A DNA stretch of 64,000 bases, taken from NCBI RefSeq assembly GCF_001277345.1, contig NZ_LIUT01000001.1, positions 1,345,467-1,409,466 of the forward strand, given 5' to 3'. Position numbers and translations under genes: made by a program. A model generated the notes under the pieces. It worked only from the letters and a program-made list of their open reading frames with translations. It did no database searches and was not told the DNA's origin. The stretch is from Paenibacillus solani. Lineage in GTDB: Bacteria; Bacillota; Bacilli; Paenibacillales; Paenibacillaceae. Numbering within the stretch: the first letter of the stretch is position 1; every line of letters begins with the position of its first letter. Positions 60,476 through 64,000 of the stretch are shown here, in pieces.

Positions 60476-61686
60476 GCTTCTCCTCCCCAGATATCGAGTG
60501 CTGCTTTTAGTTCCTCGTGTTCTTCGGCATATTGGGCAAGAGGCAAGGATCTCATCGTTGCCTCAATCGCTTGTACGAAGGCTTTGCCGCCCGCTTCAGT
60601 TCCCATCGGATGACCGTGGATACCGCCGCCGGCATTGACGACTACATCCATGCCGAAATCACGAACGATCCGCGGAACGAGTCCAGGATGAATGCCAGCG
60701 GACGGTACCGGCATGCTGCGTTTTACACCCAGTTTTGCACTGTGCAGCTCATCACGAATGGCGAGATTCTCTTCTCTTGGCATCGTTACAGAGCCGTAAG
60801 GAGAAGGGAAGAGCACCAGATCCGCGCCCGCGATCCGCATCAGTTGACCGAGCAGTACCGGAGCCGTGATCCCGTAATGGGGAGATGGATAGAGCGCGCC
60901 CGCGAGAGCGGGATGGGCCGCAATAGGGACTGTAATGTCCGGATCTGCGCTCAGCTCATGCAGAACGTCATAACCATAAGAGAGCACATTGAAGAGCAGG
61001 GCATTGGCGCCTGCATCGATCGCGCGTAGTGCTTGCTCACGGAGCTTTGAAGTCCTGCCAGTCAGATTGGCTGCATACAGCAGTTTTTTACCTGTCTGTT
61101 GCTCGACTTCAGCTGCCGCCTGTATGCACATGCTGACCCGTTTCTCGATCGGAGTTAGATCATTCTCGAACAGGATCTCGTCATCCTTGATCAGATCCAC
61201 ACCGCCAAGGGCCTGGCGGACGAATTGCGTTCTAAGCTCGTCAGCATTCAGTCCGATCACGGATTTAAAGATGCTCATGAGCAGCGGACGGTCATGGACA
61301 CCAAGAAGGTCACGGATTCCGTCAATACCGTATTTCGGCCCAGGGAACGCACTTAAGAAGTCGGGAGACAGGTCTAGGGACGTCAGTTTGATGCGCCCGT
61401 CCATGGAAATTTTGCCGAACACAGTGACAAGCAGCGCCGGAATGTCCCGGCTAAAATTAATATCCGGATAGGCGATGCTGACATCGGCATAACGGCTGCC
61501 GGGCTCCCAGCCCTCGTTAACCTGGATATCAACGACTTCACCTAGATGCTGTTGCATAGCTTCGCGTTTAGCCTGGGGCAGCTCAGTCCAGCTGCCAACC
61601 GTCATGCCAACGGCAATGGAGGTTGCTTTTTTTCGAAAATCCGCCTGGTCGTCATAGATACGGTATGTTGCAATGCAGCGGCTCAT
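60472..61686 (-). CDS. mtnW: 2,3-diketo-5-methylthiopentyl-1-phosphate enolase (RuBisCO-like)
   Basis: A 404-aa RuBisCO-like protein, form IV (YkrW type). The metal-site lysine is in LGGVDLIKDDEILFENDLTP; other segments are GRTSKLREQALRAIDAGANA and NAGGGIHGHPMGTEAGGKAF. It has the N-terminal TYRIYDDQADFRKKATSIAV. It enolises the diketone in methionine salvage. It overlaps proC and mtnX by four bases each. Confidence 0.93.
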   Translation of the reverse strand: MSRCIATYRIYDDQADFRKKATSIAVGMTVGSWTELPQAKREAMQQHLGEVVDIQVNEGWEPGSRYADVSIAYPDINFSRDIPALLVTVFGKISMDGRIKLTSLDLSPDFLSAFPGPKYGIDGIRDLLGVHDRPLLMSIFKSVIGLNADELRTQFVRQALGGVDLIKDDEILFENDLTPIEKRVSMCIQAAAEVEQQTGKKLLYAANLTGRTSKLREQALRAIDAGANALLFNVLSYGYDVLHELSADPDITVPIAAHPALAGALYPSPHYGITAPVLLGQLMRIAGADLVLFPSPYGSVTMPREENLAIRDELHSAKLGVKRSMPVPSAGIHPGLVPRIVRDFGMDVVVNAGGGIHGHPMGTEAGGKAFVQAIEATMRSLPLAQYAEEHEELKAALDIWGGEA

Positions 61687-62552
61687 GAGATTTGCTCCTT
61701 CAGCATGGCGCCCATTTCCTTAGAGCGCTCTGCACAGCGGTTTACCGCGGCAATGACGGTTTCAAAGAACTCACCCTGATCGAGGGTTTCCAACGCAGCC
61801 TGCGTGGAACCGTTCGGCGACGTAATTTTAGCGCGCAGCGATGAAGGCAGCTCTCCGGTCTGCTGTACCATGCGGGCCGCGCCCAGAATGGTTTGGAGCG
61901 TTAAATCGCCGCTTTGCTCTGCGGTTAAACCACCTCGGATTCCCGCAGCTGTCATGGCTTCCATCATATAGTAGAAGTAAGCAGGGCCACTGCCGGAAAT
62001 ACCGGTCAAGATATCCATTTTCTCTTCTTCGATAATGGTCACGTTACCTACAGCTTCGAATATGGTGAGTACCAGCTGACGCTGCTCCTCGCTCATTTCC
62101 TTCGAGAAGGAAATTCCTGTAGAACCCAGGCCAATCGAAGCGGAGGTGTTGGGCATTGTACGCGCAATGGGCTGCTGCTTCCCGAGCAGTGTCTGCGTTG
62201 TATAGATGGACAGACCGGCGATCACGGAGATGATCAATTGATCACTCGAGAGCATCGGACCGAGCTCCTTCAACGCTTTGGCAGCATCCTTCGGTTTCAT
62301 GGCCAGTACAATGACCGGCGAAGTTTTTAAAATTTCGATTTTGGCGGCATCGTCGTTGTTGATCTGGATGCCATAACGTTCACTCAGTTCCTGAAGGCGC
62401 TGGGCATTACTCCGGTTGAGCATCGTGATATTCTCTGGAAGCACGACGGAACGGCTCACCAGTCCTCGCACGATCGCTTCAGCCATCGAGCCTGCACCGA
62501 AAAAGGTGATCGCTTTATCTATTAGGGGTCTGTTCTGTGGGGCATGGCACAT
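61683..62552 (-). CDS. proC: Pyrroline-5-carboxylate reductase
   Basis: A 289-aa enzyme. The NAD(P)H motif is AITFFGAGSMAEAIVRGLVS; the C-terminal catalytic region is ILTGISGSGPAYFYYMMEAM and LTSPNGSTQAALETL-like KITSPNGSTQAALETLDQGE. The ATG at 62552 follows AAGGAGG; an earlier start at 62570 is unsupported. It performs the last step of proline synthesis and is coupled to mtnW. Confidence 0.93.
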   Translation of the reverse strand: MCHAPQNRPLIDKAITFFGAGSMAEAIVRGLVSRSVVLPENITMLNRSNAQRLQELSERYGIQINNDDAAKIEILKTSPVIVLAMKPKDAAKALKELGPMLSSDQLIISVIAGLSIYTTQTLLGKQQPIARTMPNTSASIGLGSTGISFSKEMSEEQRQLVLTIFEAVGNVTIIEEEKMDILTGISGSGPAYFYYMMEAMTAAGIRGGLTAEQSGDLTLQTILGAARMVQQTGELPSSLRAKITSPNGSTQAALETLDQGEFFETVIAAVNRCAERSKEMGAMLKEQIS

Positions 62553-62588
62553 CGTAGTTTCCTCCTTCAAGGATAAATATGAATGTCT

Positions 62589-63836
62589 TTATTCGCGAAT
62601 TTGACCACTACCGATAATAACATATTTCGAGGAGGTCAGCGCGGGTAACCCCATCGGTCCACGTGCATGGAGCTTCTGGGTGCTGATGCCGATTTCGGCG
62701 CCAAAGCCGAATTCGAAGCCGTCCGTAAAGCGGGTCGAAGCGTTATGGTATACAGCTGCCGCATCTACCTCTTGTAAGAATCGGTTTGCATGATCCGCAC
62801 TTTCAGTCACGATACATTCCGAATGCTTCGTTCCGTATTTTGAAATATGAGCTATGGCTTCATCCAGATGATCCACAATTTTCACATTCAATATATAGTC
62901 GTTGTACTCGGTAGCATAATCCTCAGTTGTAGCTTCAGTGGCCCATGGCGCATACTGCAGGGTGCGCTCACATCCGCGTAGTTCCACTTTGCGCTCCCCG
63001 AAAGCCTCAGCTAACGCCGTCATATTCGACTTTGCATAGTCAGCATGGACAAGCAGTGTTTCCATGGCATTGCAAACCGAAGGGCGCTGTACTTTGGCAT
63101 TGATGCTAATGGCTGCTGCCATACTTGGCTCAGCGGATGCGTCCAGATAAGTGTGGCAGATTCCCGCGCCGGTTTCGATCACAGGAACAGTAGAATTCAT
63201 AACGACATTTTGGATGAGGGAGCTTCCGCCACGCGGAATAATGACGTCCAGCATACCTCGCAGCTTTAACATTTCATCCACGGAAGATCGGTTCGGATCT
63301 TCGATTAGCTGAAGTGCATCCTTTGGCAATGCCGTGCGCTCCATGGCTTCGTGAAGCACCTCGACAATCTTGCGGTTGGAGGCGAGGGCGGATGAGCCGC
63401 CTCGAAGCACGACCGCGTTGCCTGTCTTCAAGCACAGTCCGGCTGCATCCACCGTCACGTTAGGACGTGCTTCATAGATGATACCAATGACACCCAGCGG
63501 AACACGTTTCTTAACGATGCTCAGTCCGTTGGGGCGCTCGATCGTCTCCAAGATGTCACCGATTGGGTCAGGCAGCTCGGCGATTTGGCGAAGGCCTTCA
63601 GCAATAGCTTTAATTCTGGCTTCATTGAGCGCAAGCCGGTCGAGCAGGGAAGCAGAAGTGCCGCCTTCTTCTCCGAGGCGCAGATCCTCTGCGTTCGCTT
63701 CGATGATATCAGCAGCTCGCTGAATCAATGCGTCTGCCATAATGATCAGTGCCTGGTTTTTCTCATCTGTACTTAATTTGCCGAGACTGAATGCGGCCTG
63801 CTTGGCGAGTTGGGCTTTACTGCGTACTTCACTCAT
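62589..63836 (-). CDS. proA: Glutamate-5-semialdehyde dehydrogenase (gamma-glutamyl phosphate reductase)
   Basis: A 415-aa ProA. Typical stretches are PLGVIGIIYEARPNVTVDAA, AVVLRGGSSALASNRKIVEV, and the active-site Cys in KVQRPSVCNAMETLLVH, with EFGFGAEIGISTQKLHARGP near the end. It reduces glutamyl phosphate with NADPH. It follows proB (50 bases) and precedes proC. Confidence 0.95.
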   Translation of the reverse strand: MSEVRSKAQLAKQAAFSLGKLSTDEKNQALIIMADALIQRAADIIEANAEDLRLGEEGGTSASLLDRLALNEARIKAIAEGLRQIAELPDPIGDILETIERPNGLSIVKKRVPLGVIGIIYEARPNVTVDAAGLCLKTGNAVVLRGGSSALASNRKIVEVLHEAMERTALPKDALQLIEDPNRSSVDEMLKLRGMLDVIIPRGGSSLIQNVVMNSTVPVIETGAGICHTYLDASAEPSMAAAISINAKVQRPSVCNAMETLLVHADYAKSNMTALAEAFGERKVELRGCERTLQYAPWATEATTEDYATEYNDYILNVKIVDHLDEAIAHISKYGTKHSECIVTESADHANRFLQEVDAAAVYHNASTRFTDGFEFGFGAEIGISTQKLHARGPMGLPALTSSKYVIIGSGQIRE

Positions 63837-63886
63837 GATAACTCCTCCTTGGAAATGGATTTGAATAATAACTGCAACACTTGGTT

Positions 63887-64000
63887 TACTTTAATGTGAT
63901 CCATTCATCGCGGTGGATGACCTCTAATCGATGGATTTCACCGATGATGCCAATCACTTGACTGCTCGGTAAACCGAGCACGGCTTGGAGCTGCTCCTCA
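63887..64000 (-). CDS. proB: Glutamate 5-kinase, C-terminal end (partial)
   Basis: The minus-strand frame from the window edge reads EEQLQAVLGLPSSQVIGIIG and ends EVIHRDEWITLK before a TAA. This is the end of the PUA domain of ProB, whose main part is beyond the window. It heads the proBAC-mtnWXB gene row. Confidence 0.85.

Noticed and set aside
1..64000. CRISPR arrays, tRNA or rRNA genes
   Set aside because: No regularly spaced repeats and no tRNA or rRNA signature were noticed on either strand.

Overview
The window comes from a low-to-mid GC, endospore-forming Gram-positive bacterium, most likely Paenibacillus or a close relative. The chromosomal part keeps the Bacillus subtilis order ypiF-qcrABC-ypjA-ypjB-ypjC-ypjD-dapB-mgsA-bshB1-bshA-cca-birA-panBCD-dinG-(ypmB)-asnS-dnaD, with insertions typical of a relative. 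Sporulation-linked genes (ypjB, perfect Spo0A boxes), bacillithiol synthesis genes and TTG/GTG starts behind strong Shine-Dalgarno sequences agree with this.

Positions 1 to about 16,190 are the right part of a PBSX/Xkd-like contractile-tailed (myovirus) prophage. The order is capsid, head-tail connectors, tail terminator, sheath, tube, tail assembly chaperone with a -1 frameshift site, tape measure, baseplate (XkdP, Q, R, S, T and U-like), tail fibre, holin and amidase, followed by small accessory genes. These include an Ltp-type (superinfection-exclusion-like) membrane protein and a Cro/CI-type regulator. The left edge shows the end of an insertion sequence, apparently of the IS3 type, sitting inside the major capsid gene, so this prophage is probably defective. 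No integrase, terminase or portal gene lies in the window.

16.2-20.9 kb is host sequence: an ECF-like sigma/anti-sigma pair, a histidine phosphatase, a methyltransferase broken by one in-frame stop, an unrecognised 382-aa protein and a small IDEAL protein. 21-26.4 kb carries ypiF, the menaquinol:cytochrome c reductase operon qcrABC, ypjA, ypjB and a YitT protein. 26.6-35.5 kb is a dense run of metabolic genes: MazG-like, TPR, dapB, mgsA, bshB1, bshA, cca, birA and panBCD. A pan-motif-like hairpin with two bulged A residues and a probable attenuator precede panB.

35.6-48.6 kb contains a TPR protein, dinG, rex, an MTA/SAH deaminase, ypmB, a membrane protein with an FtsH-like protease that lacks the usual external domain, hbd-ackA behind two tandem Spo0A boxes, asnS and dnaD. 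48.7-55.4 kb holds two HAD phosphatases, small regulators, a frameshifted aminoglycoside-phosphotransferase-like gene, a CPBP protease, and a second ECF sigma/anti-sigma operon with a three-repeat membrane protein and a 46-aa membrane peptide. 55.4-58.7 kb is an ABC exporter with a twin-palindrome promoter. From 59 kb to the end, on the minus strand, lies a proline operon (proB-proA-proC) fused end to end with methionine-salvage genes mtnW-mtnX-mtnB.

All identifications come from reading motifs, lengths and gene order; no database search was run.
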